A DNA stretch of 64,000 nt from Bacillus sp. ZZV12-4809 (lineage in GTDB: Bacteria > Bacillota > Bacilli > Bacillales > Cytobacillaceae): NCBI RefSeq assembly GCF_009849585.1, contig NZ_VCRN01000005.1, positions 175,476 through 239,475 of the forward strand. The letters are read 5' to 3'. The notes under the pieces were generated by a model that worked only from the letters and a program-made list of their open reading frames with translations, did no database searches and was not told the origin of the DNA. Below are positions 8,507 to 17,196 of the stretch, piece by piece. A program made the translations under genes and the position numbers. Every line of letters begins with the position of its first letter. Position 1 is the stretch's first letter.

Positions 8507-8870
8507 AAAGCGGAAGCGCCTTGCTCACCCCCGACCAGCACAAGACGATCCTCCCGGAAAGGCGTTCTTTGCCTTTTTGGGAGGGGCGGCTTGTGACCTC
8601 GAGGGGGTAGGCGCTGCAGCTAGACAGTTAAAGCGGAAGCGCCTTGCTCACCCCCGACCAGCATAAGACGATCCTCCCGGAAAGGCGTTCTTTGCCTTTT
8701 TGGGAGGGGCGGCTTGTGACCTCGAGGGGGTAGGCGCTGCAGCTAGACAGTTAAAGCGGAAGCGCCTTGCTCACCCCCGTCCAGCACAAGACGATCCTCC
8801 CGGAAAGGCGTTCTTTGCCTTTTTGGGAGGGGCGGCTTGTGACCTCGAGGGGGCAGCCGCAGAAGCTAGA
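8507..8870. repeat. Three tandem copies of a 123-bp hairpin-forming repeat
   Basis: Copies begin at 8507, 8630 and 8753, an exact 123-bp period, each opening AAAGCGGAAGCGCC. One unit folds on itself through nested pairs AGCGCC/GGCGCT, CCCCC/GGGGG, CACAAG/CTTGTG, CCTCCC/GGGAGG and AAAGGC/GCCTTT. Copy 2 has CATAAG in place of CACAAG, still pairable as G-U in RNA. Copy 3 has diverged at its right end, losing GGCGCT. Similar units occur between genes of Bacillus relatives, as I recall. The array occupies most of the gap between hflC and polA. I see no open reading frame with a ribosome site in it. Confidence 0.9.
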
Positions 8871-8877
8871 TTTGTCC

Positions 8878-8942
8878 GCAATAAATAAGCCGTTATTTTC
8901 CTTTATTCTATCATGAGCAGATAGAGAAAGAAAAATAACGGC
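8878..8942 (-). terminator. Probable hflKC terminator
   Basis: A long inverted repeat (GCCGTTATTTT/AAAATAACGGC) with a 32-base loop is followed by TTATTTATT on the minus strand, 18 bp after the hflC stop. The loop is long for a classical terminator. Confidence 0.5.
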
Positions 8943-8960
8943 CTCTAATTAAAGTCCTAT

Positions 8961-9893
8961 TTAATTAGTATTCCCCATCAGCAGACGGGCATATGGTGAA
9001 TCAGAAGGCAGAACGATTACAGTCTCGCCATTGATAGTCTTTTTATAAGATTCAAGTGTGCGGTATAAGGAATAGAATTCCGGATCCTTTGAGAAGGCTT
9101 CATTATAGACCTTCGCAGCTCCCGCTTCCCCCTCTGCCCGAATTACCTCAGCATCTGCCTGGGCCTTCGCAAGCATTTCCCTGACTGTCCTGTCTGTTTC
9201 AGCAATAATAATATTCTTCTGGGCATCCCCCTTGGACAGATATTCCTGGGCTGTCGACTGACGCTCGGAGATCATTCTGGTATAGACAGATTGTTCGTTT
9301 TCAGCCGGTAAATCTGTTCGTTTAATGCGTACATCTGTTACTGTGATTCCATAATTATCATTTGTAAGCAATTCATTCACTTTTGTGGTAATTTGATCAT
9401 TCAAAGATCCTCGTGAAGATTTTTCATCATTGATGATTTCTTCGTAATTCAGCTGACCCAATTCGGAGCGGGTCACGGAGTAGATGAATTCTTCCATTCT
9501 AGCCTCCGCTCCCTCCAATGTTCTCGCGTTTGAGATCATTTTCTTCGGATCGTCAATTTTCCATACTGCATAGTTATCGATAATCATGACCTTTTTGTCC
9601 TTTGTGTTGATCTCAGCTTCGGACACATCATAAGTCATTTGATATTTCGGGAGTGTGGTTACACTTTGGATGAAGGGTATTTTGTATGCTAATCCAGGTT
9701 CGCTTTCAATCCGGACTACCTCTCCAAATTGACGAATAACCCTGTATTCCCCTTCCTTTACAATAAACAGGTTGCTGAACAATATTCCTAGTCCGGCAAT
9801 GATAAGCACGAGGATGATTCCTAGTTTGGTATAGGTTCCCCATTTGAAATTTCCGCCCCGTTCATTGATATTTACAACATTTTGATCACTCAT
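8961..9893 (-). CDS. hflC: SPFH-domain membrane protein HflC
   Basis: 310 residues. One N-terminal membrane helix (about 22-46, LGIILVLIIAGLGILF) is followed by a prohibitin-like SPFH/Band 7 domain starting near EGEYRVIRQFGEV and an Ala/Glu-rich helical tail (KAQADAEVIRAEGEA). With HflK it forms a membrane cage that modulates the FtsH protease in proteobacteria. FtsH is not in this window. The start overlaps the hflK stop by 8 bases, implying coupled translation. In B. subtilis this spot between phoR and polA is empty, so the pair is an insertion relative to that genome. Confidence 0.9.
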   Translation of the reverse strand: MSDQNVVNINERGGNFKWGTYTKLGIILVLIIAGLGILFSNLFIVKEGEYRVIRQFGEVVRIESEPGLAYKIPFIQSVTTLPKYQMTYDVSEAEINTKDKKVMIIDNYAVWKIDDPKKMISNARTLEGAEARMEEFIYSVTRSELGQLNYEEIINDEKSSRGSLNDQITTKVNELLTNDNYGITVTDVRIKRTDLPAENEQSVYTRMISERQSTAQEYLSKGDAQKNIIIAETDRTVREMLAKAQADAEVIRAEGEAGAAKVYNEAFSKDPEFYSLYRTLESYKKTINGETVIVLPSDSPYARLLMGNTN

Positions 9894-10851
9894 TATCCGT
9901 ACCTCCCTCCTCTTTCGGTTTGGCCTGTTCTTTCTCCAGCGGCCTGATTGGGAAATATTTCATAGTGTTTCCATCATCATTCATAATGTAAATCTCTGCA
10001 CCCGGAAGGACTTGCTCAAGTGTTTCAATAACTAATCTCTCTCTTGTGATATCCGGGTTATTTTTATATTCAGCATACAATTTATTAAATACTGCTACAT
10101 CTCCACGAGCTCTCTCGAGACGGGCTGCCTTTTCCCCATTTGCTTTGGAAATAAGAGCTTCCTTCTCACCTTCAGCTTCATTCATTCTCTGGTTCTTATA
10201 TTTATTTGCCTCATTTTTTTTAGTATTGGCGGTTTCCCTTGCATCGGTTACATCTGTAAAAGCTTTTCTTACATCATCATTCGGCAGCTCAACATCCTGC
10301 AGTTTTACGGCAAGAATTGATATGCCAATATCATATTTGCCAATTAAAGATGTCAGGAGTTCTCTTACATCTGCTTCGATTGCTGCTTTCCCTGAAGTCA
10401 GCGCAGCATCTATCTTTGATCCTCCTATAATACTTCTTAAAGATGAAGAAGTAGCATCATATAAAATTTCTTCCGGTTCTTCGGCATTATAAAGGAATTT
10501 TTCCGGATCGGTTATTTTCCACTGTACCACCAGATCTGCAAGGACGATATTTTCATCCCCGGTTATCATTTTTGTCTCATCAGGAAAATCCTTTATTTCT
10601 CCATCTTTTTCTTCATATCCAAACTGCAGCGAAAAAGTTTCCTTTGAAAGCTTCTCCACGCTTTGGACAGGCCATGGCAATTTAAAGTGAAGTCCTGGCT
10701 CCGTAATGCCTTCCTCAACTTCCCCAAATGTTAAAATGACTGCCTGATCCGACTCATCGACGGTGTACCATGTTGTAAAAGCTATTATACTTAAAATTAA
10801 TATTGCGATAATTAGCCCTGCGATTGTATAAATCCGCTTTAAGCTGACCAT
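9886..10851 (-). CDS. hflK: SPFH-domain membrane protein HflK
   Basis: 321 residues. An N-terminal membrane helix (about 7-28) is followed by the SPFH domain (DESDQAVILTFGEVEEGIT; EPGLHFKLPWPVQSV) and a long charged helical region from about 200 onward. The C-terminus is hydrophilic (KEQAKPKEEGGTDNE). It is the first gene of hflK-hflC. A sigma-W-type promoter (10891-10916) lies 40 bp upstream, and an AGGAAAGGGGAG site precedes the ATG. B. subtilis sigma-W controls other SPFH proteins (flotillins), so an envelope-stress role is a reasonable inference. Confidence 0.9.
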   Translation of the reverse strand: MVSLKRIYTIAGLIIAILILSIIAFTTWYTVDESDQAVILTFGEVEEGITEPGLHFKLPWPVQSVEKLSKETFSLQFGYEEKDGEIKDFPDETKMITGDENIVLADLVVQWKITDPEKFLYNAEEPEEILYDATSSSLRSIIGGSKIDAALTSGKAAIEADVRELLTSLIGKYDIGISILAVKLQDVELPNDDVRKAFTDVTDARETANTKKNEANKYKNQRMNEAEGEKEALISKANGEKAARLERARGDVAVFNKLYAEYKNNPDITRERLVIETLEQVLPGAEIYIMNDDGNTMKYFPIRPLEKEQAKPKEEGGTDNE

Positions 10852-10890
10852 TTCTCTCTCCCCTTTCCTAGCACTTTCTATAACTTTTCA

Positions 10891-10916
10891 TACGATTTAT
10901 TTACGTAAAGGTTTCA
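10891..10916 (-). promoter_or_regulatory. Sigma-W-type (ECF) promoter of hflKC
   Basis: On the minus strand TGAAAC (10911-10916), exactly 16 bp, then CGTA (10891-10894) match the sigma-W consensus TGAAAC-N16-CGTA. Predicted start is near 10884, about 33 nt before the hflK ATG. Confidence 0.7.
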
Positions 10917-10960
10917 TAAATATGACAAAAGTTAAAGAAAGATGAAGAATCGGCAAAATG

Positions 10961-10996
10961 AAAAAGGCGAAAGCGGGGTCAGCTTTCACCTTTTTC
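10961..10996. terminator. phoR terminator, possibly bidirectional
   Basis: AAAAAGGCGAAAGC pairs with GCTTTCACCTTTTT, with A/T-runs at both ends. It stands 104 bp past phoR and upstream of the hflK promoter, so it isolates the two units. Confidence 0.8.
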
Positions 10997-11100
10997 TATG
11001 GCTCCTTGGATGAAGGGGTTTAACAATTATGATTTTAACAGCGCATTGTAAAGGGAACATAAATCTGCTGTTAAAATCATGTAAAGTTAATCCTGCCATT

Positions 11101-12876
11101 TCATCCATTTTTTTCATTTATTACTTTCGGAAGTTCAATAATAAAGGAGGTGCCTCTGCCAACCTCACTTTTAACCGCGATGGTACCCTTATGTGCTTCA
11201 ACGAGATGCTTTACGATTGCCAGCCCCAGCCCTGTTCCACCAGAGTTCCTGCTTCTGGCTTTATCGATCCGGTAAAAACGTTCAAAGATACGCGGAATTT
11301 CAATGGCTTCAATTCCAATCCCCGTATCCCGTATTTCTGTTGAAACGGTGCTGCCGCTATTTGCTGAAGAAATATGGACGGCCCCCTGTTTTGGCGTATA
11401 TGAAATTGCATTTGATATGATATTGATAAACACCTGCTTAAGCCGGTGAACATCACCTTCAACATATACAGGTTCATCGCCTCTCTTATATTCCAGAACG
11501 ATTTCTTTTTCTGCTGCCTTCCCTTTCATGATGGCCACCACATCTTCGAGCACAACAGCCAGATCCAGCTGCTGAATGGACAAACTAAAGCCCTGCTTTT
11601 CAATTTTCGACAGATCCAGCAATTCCTGAATAAGAGATTGCAGACGATCACTTTCCTTCAAAATGATATTGAGAAAATCATTAAGAGTTTGTTTGTTTTC
11701 CATCGCACCATCCAAAAGAGTTTCAGAGAAGCCCTTTATAGAGGTAATTGGTGTTTTCAGTTCATGAGAAACGTTCGCGACAAAATCCTTCCTCATCTGC
11801 TCAAGTTTCTTCAGTTCGGTAATATCATGAAATACAAGCAAAATCCCTTTCCATTCATCATTCGTCCCAATAATAGGAACTCCATATACTTCAAAGTAAC
11901 GTCTTTCGATGTTGACAGGTATAATGAGCTGCTTTTTTACTTTCTGTTCCGTCATAAAAATTTCTTCAACCACTTCGGTTACCCCTTTATGTTCTATCAC
12001 TTCATAATAGAGTTTATAAAGGTATTCGGAAGGATTTACATTGAAAACCTCTTTGTATGGCCGGTTCACCAAATTAATATAGCCTCTGCTGTCAATAAGA
12101 ATCAGACCGCTTCCCATGTTTTCAATGAGAGCGCCAAGTCTGTCCTGCTGCATCTCCTGGGATTTCACCATTTCCTGAAGATTCCTCGCCAGTACATTGA
12201 TAGATTTACTCAGCATACCTGTTTCATCTTCCTGATCTTCATATGTTCTTGCCCGATAGTTTCCCTTCGTAAGTTCAATCGCAACCTGTGTTGCGGACTC
12301 GATAGGCTTTGTATATCGTGCCATAATTCTTGACCCAAGCAGAATAATCATAAATAAGGACAGACCAAGACTGATAGCTAAAATCCACCAAATCTGCTGA
12401 TAGGCCTTTTGGAATTCTGCCAGCTTTGTGCTTAAGAAGATATAGCCTTCCTTCTCGCCATTTACCATCACAGGCTGCCAATAATAGTGCAGATTAAAAC
12501 CTCCGGCCACTTCCCATCCTGATTCATATTCGGATTTCTTTTTTAATACTTCTAATATAATTTCCTGGTGCCTGCTTTGTGTAGTCTCACTTATGACGCC
12601 GCTATCCATTAATATTATGCCCTTGCTGTCAGTAGCAGTTACACGCACATCAAGTATGTCACCAAGTTCATTGATTCTATCAATACTAATGGACCCAATG
12701 CCTCCATTGCCCTGAATATAGCTCGCCGCCATTTCAGTCTCTTTTTGCAGACGTGCATCAAATGTATTTAAATAATAGCTTTTAAATAGCTGGCCTAAAA
12801 GAAGGCCTAATGCAACTAGAACAACAAGAATTAACGAAAGCAATGCGAAAAGCAGTCGGGTGCGAAACGTGTTCAT
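11101..12876 (-). CDS. phoR: Phosphate-responsive sensor histidine kinase PhoR
   Basis: 591 residues. Two membrane segments (about 8-30 and 163-183) flank an extracellular sensor of about 130 residues. A HAMP linker follows (about 185-240), then a PAS domain (about 245-355). The HisKA domain has phospho-acceptor His371 in VANVSHELKTPITS, and the HATPase domain ends in GGTGLGLAIVKHLVEAHKG. It phosphorylates PhoP under phosphate limitation in B. subtilis. The ATG overlaps the phoP stop by 4 bases. The name rests on domain order and on the neighbours phoP, mdh and polA. Confidence 0.93.
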   Translation of the reverse strand: MNTFRTRLLFALLSLILVVLVALGLLLGQLFKSYYLNTFDARLQKETEMAASYIQGNGGIGSISIDRINELGDILDVRVTATDSKGIILMDSGVISETTQSRHQEIILEVLKKKSEYESGWEVAGGFNLHYYWQPVMVNGEKEGYIFLSTKLAEFQKAYQQIWWILAISLGLSLFMIILLGSRIMARYTKPIESATQVAIELTKGNYRARTYEDQEDETGMLSKSINVLARNLQEMVKSQEMQQDRLGALIENMGSGLILIDSRGYINLVNRPYKEVFNVNPSEYLYKLYYEVIEHKGVTEVVEEIFMTEQKVKKQLIIPVNIERRYFEVYGVPIIGTNDEWKGILLVFHDITELKKLEQMRKDFVANVSHELKTPITSIKGFSETLLDGAMENKQTLNDFLNIILKESDRLQSLIQELLDLSKIEKQGFSLSIQQLDLAVVLEDVVAIMKGKAAEKEIVLEYKRGDEPVYVEGDVHRLKQVFINIISNAISYTPKQGAVHISSANSGSTVSTEIRDTGIGIEAIEIPRIFERFYRIDKARSRNSGGTGLGLAIVKHLVEAHKGTIAVKSEVGRGTSFIIELPKVINEKNG

Positions 12877-13589
12877 TCTCCTTTAGGCCCCTCCAATTTG
12901 TAGCCCAATCCGCGAATGGTTTTAATATAAACAGGTTTTTTGGTGTTTGCTTCAATTTTCTCTCTTAAATGGCTTATATGTACATCAACGATTCTCGTGT
13001 CTCCTGCAAAATCGTAATTCCAGACTGCGCTAAGAAGCTGATCCCTTGTCAGAACACGGCTCTTATTCTTAGCAAGATATAATAGTAATTCAAACTCCTT
13101 CGGAGTTAATTCAAGAAGTTCTCCTTCAAAATAGGCTTCATAGTGCTGTGGAAGGATCTTTAGTCCGCCAATCCTAAAAGAATCGCCATCTTCCTCTTTC
13201 TCTTCGACAGCTTCAGGCACAAATTGAGTTCTCCGCAAGATAGCTTTAACTCTGGCAACTACTTCCCGAGGGCTGAAAGGTTTTGTCATGTAATCATCTG
13301 CACCCAGTTCAAGACCAAGAACCTTATCAAATTCATCATCCTTGGCAGTCAGCATTAAAATAGGTGTTGCTATTTTCTGCTGTCTAAGCTGTTTGCATAC
13401 TTCTATTCCATCAAGCTTTGGCAGCATAAGATCAAGTACAATAAGATCCGGTCTTTCAGAAATGGCCAGATCTTTACCCTCCTGGCCATCCATGGCTGTA
13501 ATTACTTCATAGCCCGCCTGCTGCAGGTTGTATTGAAGTAAAGTTACGATAGATTGTTCGTCATCTACAACTAGAATTTTCTTATCCAT
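12873..13589 (-). CDS. phoP: Response regulator PhoP (OmpR family)
   Basis: 238 residues. The receiver domain has phospho-acceptor Asp53 (IVLDLMLPKLDG) and a KPFSPREV switch lysine. The C-terminal OmpR-type winged helix includes LLLYLAKNKSRVLTRDQLL and ends RGLGYKLEGPK. In Bacillus it regulates the Pho regulon. It is the first gene of phoP-phoR, with a GGAGG site before the ATG. A sigma-A promoter (13715-13743) and a possible attenuator hairpin (13655-13679) lie upstream. Only one TTAACA-like Pho half-site is visible, so autoregulation is not shown. Confidence 0.94.
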   Translation of the reverse strand: MDKKILVVDDEQSIVTLLQYNLQQAGYEVITAMDGQEGKDLAISERPDLIVLDLMLPKLDGIEVCKQLRQQKIATPILMLTAKDDEFDKVLGLELGADDYMTKPFSPREVVARVKAILRRTQFVPEAVEEKEEDGDSFRIGGLKILPQHYEAYFEGELLELTPKEFELLLYLAKNKSRVLTRDQLLSAVWNYDFAGDTRIVDVHISHLREKIEANTKKPVYIKTIRGLGYKLEGPKGE

Positions 13590-13654
13590 ATGATCCTCCG
13601 CGTCATTGAATTACCCCTGTGTTAAACCTAAGCTGCTTGACTGTCAGCGATTTT

Positions 13655-13679
13655 TATAAAAAGCAGGTATCCCTCCTGC
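13655..13679 (-). terminator. Terminator-like hairpin in the phoPR leader
   Basis: GCAGG, a 7-base loop, CCTGC and TTTTTAT on the minus strand, located downstream of the predicted phoP promoter and about 70 bp before phoP. It could attenuate phoPR transcription. Confidence 0.5.
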
Positions 13680-13714
13680 CTATCAAACCCCTACTTGCCA
13701 TATATCTTTATTAT

Positions 13715-13743
13715 AATATATTTCATGGTTTATTTCGGGTCAA
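13715..13743 (-). promoter_or_regulatory. Sigma-A promoter of phoPR
   Basis: TTGACC (13738-13743), a 17-bp spacer and TATATT (13715-13720) on the minus strand. Confidence 0.6.
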
Positions 13744-13767
13744 TCGCTGGAAAGGGAGGATTTAATC

Positions 13768-13798
13768 AAAAAAGATGTGCATATGCTGCACATCTTTT
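13768..13798 (-). terminator. Terminator of the MaoC-like gene
   Basis: AAGATGTGCA pairs with TGCACATCTT over 10 bp, with a T-run on the minus strand, just past the stop codon. Confidence 0.85.
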
Positions 13799-13803
13799 GA
13801 TTA

Positions 13804-14280
13804 TCAGAAATTTTCTAAGGCATTCCCATCCATAGGCTGGGGTTTGTAAGGAGGACATACAAGGAGCTGACCATTAATAACCGTCTGCTCTTCTTCATTC
13901 GTTCCCTGCACCTTAATTTGCACGGTATGGTTTGAGGTATTTACTTCTGTTACTTCGAATAAAAATTGAACTGTGCCATAATGATAGACAGGCTTTGTAT
14001 ACTCAATATCCTGTTTTAAAACATGGCTTCCAGGCCCCGGCAGATATTTGGAGATGGCAGAATTTATGATGCCATTCAGCATAACACTTGGTACTATTGG
14101 TTTTTTATAAGGTGTTTGAGAAGCATAATCATGCTGGATATATAAAGGATTTGCATCGTTTGTCAGGCCAAGGTAAAGCAATAGATCCTTGTCTTCTATT
14201 TTTTCTGTAAGCGTCAATTTTTCTCCTACAGATATTTCTTCAATAGTTCTTCCCAGTTTTCTTTTCTTTCCAAGCAGCAT
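13804..14280 (-). CDS. MaoC-like hotdog-fold protein
   Basis: 158 residues from the ATG at 14280 (CGGAGG upstream). A nearby GTG lies inside the ribosome site and is rejected. The sequence fits the MaoC dehydratase/hotdog family: a YLGLTNDANPLYIQHDYA segment resembles the MaoC hydratase 2 motif, with Asp and a later His, followed by a hydrophobic central helix near PSVMLNGIINSAISKYLPG. (R)-specific enoyl-CoA hydratase or an acyl-thioester binding role are possible. The substrate is unknown. It lies between mdh and phoPR, a gene not present there in B. subtilis. A consensus cre box overlaps its upstream region. Confidence 0.8.
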   Translation of the reverse strand: MLLGKKRKLGRTIEEISVGEKLTLTEKIEDKDLLLYLGLTNDANPLYIQHDYASQTPYKKPIVPSVMLNGIINSAISKYLPGPGSHVLKQDIEYTKPVYHYGTVQFLFEVTEVNTSNHTVQIKVQGTNEEEQTVINGQLLVCPPYKPQPMDGNALENF

Positions 14281-14298
14281 AGCTTGCACCTCCGAGTA

Positions 14299-14314
14299 TT
14301 GTAACCGTTTACAT
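14299..14314 (-). promoter_or_regulatory. cre box (CcpA site) upstream of the MaoC-like gene
   Basis: Minus-strand TGTAAACGGTTACA is a full match to TGWAANCGNTNWCA. It lies 19 bp before the start codon, a position suited to repression or roadblock. TTTACA and TACAAT hexamers 17 bp apart surround it, but a start from them would fall on the ribosome site, so that promoter is doubtful. Confidence 0.75.
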
Positions 14315-14323
14315 ATCTGGTGT

Positions 14324-14368
14324 AAAAAATAGACTGTTGAATATTTTAAATAATTCAGTCTATTTTTT
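14324..14368. terminator. Hairpin with U-run upstream of the MaoC-like gene
   Basis: AAAAAATAGACTG pairs with CAGTCTATTTTTT over 13 bp with T-runs both ways. It would stop transcripts coming from the mdh side. Confidence 0.65.
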
Positions 14369-14407
14369 ATATGATATCATTATTTACTATTTCCCAAAAG
14401 GGCTTCC

Positions 14408-14445
14408 AGTAAAAAAATTCGGAGTTTATCCCCGAACTTTTTTAC
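14408..14445. terminator. Strong bidirectional terminator hairpin between mdh and the MaoC-like gene
   Basis: AGTAAAAAA-A-TTCGG pairs with CCGAA-C-TTTTTTACT: 14 base pairs and one mismatch. It closes the structured element at 14460-14660 on the minus strand. Confidence 0.8.
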
Positions 14446-14459
14446 TGCTTATATTGCAA

Positions 14460-14660
14460 ATCTGTTAATTAGCTTAAGACTTTGGGCGGTCGGTAAGCCT
14501 CCTTACCGCTCTCTTCATGTGGGTTCACATATGTCCCGCAACTCCCGCAGGACATAAAATAATCCCCTTGAATCACCATCACACAAAGAAAATAAGATAG
14601 CATCTTCGAGGGATAAATGTCCTCCACAGTCAAACAAGAGAGTTAAACTGATGCGGTTCG
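14460..14660 (-). repeat. Three-hairpin structured element downstream of mdh
   Basis: Most of the 402-bp gap between mdh and the MaoC-like gene. Reading the minus strand, three adjacent hairpins occur: ATGTCCTGC/GCGGGACAT (14531-14555, one G-U), ATGTG/CACAT (14517-14530) and CGGTAAG/CTTACCG (14491-14508). They are followed by the terminator at 14408-14445. No reading frame is visible. It may be a dispersed intergenic element (I recall similar text in other Bacillus genomes) or the 3' end of the mdh mRNA. Confidence 0.55.
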
Positions 14661-14682
14661 AAAATACTAGTGTTCTTTAGTA

Positions 14683-15621
14683 CTACACTAATACTTCCAT
14701 TACCTTGCGAACTGAATCTGCCGATTTATCGAGGGCAGCTTTTTCTTCATTTGTCAGTTCTAGCTCTATTATTTTTTCAATTCCATTTGCTCCAAGGATG
14801 GTTGGCACACCCAGATAGATTCCTTCATAGCCATACTCTCCTTCAAGGTATGCAATGGAAGGCAGGACACGGCGCTGATCTTTAAGAATAGCTTCACACA
14901 TTTCCACCAGAGAAGCAGCTGGAGCATAGTAGGCACTACCGTTGCCTAATAAATTGACGATTTCTCCTCCGCCTTTGCGTGTCCGCTCGACAATAGCATC
15001 AAGACGATCTTTTGATATTAATGCTTCTAAAGGAATGCCGCCAGCATATGAATAGCGGACTAGCGGAACCATGTCATCACCGTGGCCGCCAAGTACAAAT
15101 CCTGTAATGTCTTTAACAGATAAATTCAGTTCCTGGGCGACAAATGTGCGGAAGCGGGCTGTGTCAAGAACACCTGACTGGCCAATTACACGGTTTTTCG
15201 GGAAGCCCGATTCCTTGAAAACTGTATAAGTCATCGCATCCACCGGGTTAGTCAGCACAACTATATAGCTATTTGGAGAATACTTTGCAATCTCCTGCGC
15301 TACACTTTTCATAATCTTCTGGTTCGTCTGTACAAGATCATCCCGGCTCATACCCGGCTTCCGTGCAATGCCTGCTGTAATAACTACAATGTCAGAGTCT
15401 TGTGTATCTTCATAGCTAGAAGTGCCAGTGATGTTCGCATCAAATCCCTGTACAGGACTTGCTTCCAGCATATCAAGAGCTTTTCCCTTTGTAGGGTTTT
15501 CCATTTGCGGTATATCGACCAGCACGACATCTCCAAGTTCTTTTTGGCCCAGTAAGAATGCAGTTGTTGCTCCAGTAAATCCTCCACCGATTACAGAAAT
15601 CTTTTTGCGTTTCAATGACAT
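14683..15621 (-). CDS. mdh: Malate dehydrogenase (NAD)
   Basis: 312 residues, the length of B. subtilis Mdh, starting [13 protein letters not shown] with AAAGGAGG upstream. The Rossmann motif is [11 protein letters not shown]. Other marks are the substrate-binding [16 protein letters not shown] loop and the catalytic His in [10 protein letters not shown]. It oxidises malate to oxaloacetate in the TCA cycle. It follows icd and citZ on the same strand, the citZ-icd-mdh cluster of Bacillus. A GGCTGTTC/GAACAGCC hairpin lies in the icd-mdh gap at 15677-15696. Confidence 0.97.
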   Translation of the reverse strand: MSLKRKKISVIGGGFTGATTAFLLGQKELGDVVLVDIPQMENPTKGKALDMLEASPVQGFDANITGTSSYEDTQDSDIVVITAGIARKPGMSRDDLVQTNQKIMKSVAQEIAKYSPNSYIVVLTNPVDAMTYTVFKESGFPKNRVIGQSGVLDTARFRTFVAQELNLSVKDITGFVLGGHGDDMVPLVRYSYAGGIPLEALISKDRLDAIVERTRKGGGEIVNLLGNGSAYYAPAASLVEMCEAILKDQRRVLPSIAYLEGEYGYEGIYLGVPTILGANGIEKIIELELTNEEKAALDKSADSVRKVMEVLV

Positions 15622-15802
15622 GAGCAGTTCCTCCTTTTGGAAATGAAAGTTTAGGATTTTCATCCTTTATGTAAGAGGCTGTTCCAAAGAACAGCCATCC
15701 CTATATACACATTCTTCACTTTTCAGAAATTCCCTAGCTGCCCGGCAAAAAAAGTTTCCTCAGGTAAGTGCACAAAATAGCACAGTATGAACAGTATATT
15801 AG

Positions 15803-15832
15803 TTAAAAGCGCCTTTTATTATAGGCGCTTTT
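15803..15832. terminator. icd terminator
   Basis: AAAAGCGCC/GGCGCTTTT hairpin, 6 bp past the icd stop. The minus-side U-run is short, so read-through into mdh is possible. Confidence 0.7.
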
Positions 15833-15838
15833 GCTTTT

Positions 15839-17107
15839 TTACTCCATGTTTTTAATTAGTTCCTCAGCAAATTCAGAGCATTTTACTTCAGTTGCTCCAT
15901 CCATTAGACGGGCAAAGTCATATGTTACGACTTTAGAGGCAATAGATTTTTCCATAGATTTAACGATCATGTTTGCAGCTTCGTTCCATCCAAGGTGCTC
16001 AAGCATTAATACACCTGAAAGAATAACCGAAGAAGGGTTAACCTTATCAAGGCCAGCATACTTCGGAGCTGTACCATGAGTTGCTTCGAAGATCGCATGT
16101 CCAGTTTCATAGTTAATGTTTGCTCCAGGAGCAATACCAATTCCGCCTACCTGCGCAGCAAGAGCATCAGAAATATAATCTCCGTTCAAGTTCATTGTTG
16201 CAACAACATCAAACTCTTTTGGACGTGTAAGGATCTGCTGTAGGAAAATATCGGCAATTGCATCCTTAACAATAATTTTGCCAGCTGCTTCTGCATCTGC
16301 CTGAGCCTTGTTTGCAGCTTCAACACCTTGCTCATCTTTAATGCGGTCATATTGAGCCCAAGTGAATACTTTTTCTCCGTATTCTCTTTCAGCGAGTTCA
16401 TAACCCCAGTTTTTAAAGGCACCTTCAGTAAATTTCATGATATTGCCTTTATGTACAAGTGTTACAGATTTGCGGCCTTCTTTGATTGCGTACTCGATAG
16501 CAGCACGTACAAGGCGGCTTGTTCCTTCCTCTGATACCGGCTTAATGCCAAGTCCGGAAGTTTCAGGGAAACGGATTTTATTAACACCCATTTCATCTTG
16601 AAGGAAAGAAATTAATTTCTTCACTTCATCAGAACCTTTGGCATACTCAATGCCGGCATAGATATCCTCTGTATTTTCACGGAAAATAACCATATCAGTA
16701 TCCTGCGGGCGTTTAACTGGAGAAGGAACGCCTTCAAACCAGCGGACCGGACGCAGGCACACAAACAGGTCAAGCTCCTGGCGAAGCGCAACGTTCAGGG
16801 AACGGATACCGCCGCCGATTGGTGTTGTTAATGGTCCTTTAATCGCAATAAGATATTCATTGATCGCATCAAGTGTTTCAGAAGGAAGCCACTCTCCAGT
16901 CTGATTGAAGGCTTTTTCGCCGGCTAACACTTCTTTCCAGACAAGCTTGCGCTCACCTTTATAAGCTTTTTCTACAGAAGCATCCAATACACGGGAAGCT
17001 GCCGCCCAAATATCAGGCCCTGTTCCGTCTCCTTCAATAAAAGGAACGATTGGGTTGTTTGGTACGTTTAGTACACCATTTGTAACTGTGATTTTTTCAC
17101 CTTGCAT
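15839..17107 (-). CDS. icd: Isocitrate dehydrogenase (NADP)
   Basis: 422 residues starting [17 protein letters not shown] with GGAGGG upstream, matching the B. subtilis CitC/Icd N-terminus. The [12 protein letters not shown] motif, the substrate serine in [14 protein letters not shown] (the residue phosphorylated in E. coli) and [18 protein letters not shown] are intact. It converts isocitrate to 2-oxoglutarate with NADPH. It is the middle gene of citZ-icd-mdh. An alternative start 11 codons upstream has no ribosome site. Confidence 0.97.
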   Translation of the reverse strand: MQGEKITVTNGVLNVPNNPIVPFIEGDGTGPDIWAAASRVLDASVEKAYKGERKLVWKEVLAGEKAFNQTGEWLPSETLDAINEYLIAIKGPLTTPIGGGIRSLNVALRQELDLFVCLRPVRWFEGVPSPVKRPQDTDMVIFRENTEDIYAGIEYAKGSDEVKKLISFLQDEMGVNKIRFPETSGLGIKPVSEEGTSRLVRAAIEYAIKEGRKSVTLVHKGNIMKFTEGAFKNWGYELAEREYGEKVFTWAQYDRIKDEQGVEAANKAQADAEAAGKIIVKDAIADIFLQQILTRPKEFDVVATMNLNGDYISDALAAQVGGIGIAPGANINYETGHAIFEATHGTAPKYAGLDKVNPSSVILSGVLMLEHLGWNEAANMIVKSMEKSIASKVVTYDFARLMDGATEVKCSEFAEELIKNME

Positions 17108-17196
17108 TGTTATACCCTCCATTTTGAAAAGTGCGAACATCAGCCTTTTTTATTTATATAGACTTCGGCATAATGCTGCATCAGTATATCAGATTC

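Noticed and set aside
8485..8541. Upstream extension of polA giving an 896-residue product
   Set aside because: It translates repeat DNA. The TTG at 8484 has a strong ribosome site and gives the normal polA N-terminus.
14298..14323. TTTACA-N17-TACAAT promoter for the MaoC-like gene
   Set aside because: Predicted transcription would begin on the ribosome site, leaving no usable leader, so the hexamers are probably fortuitous.
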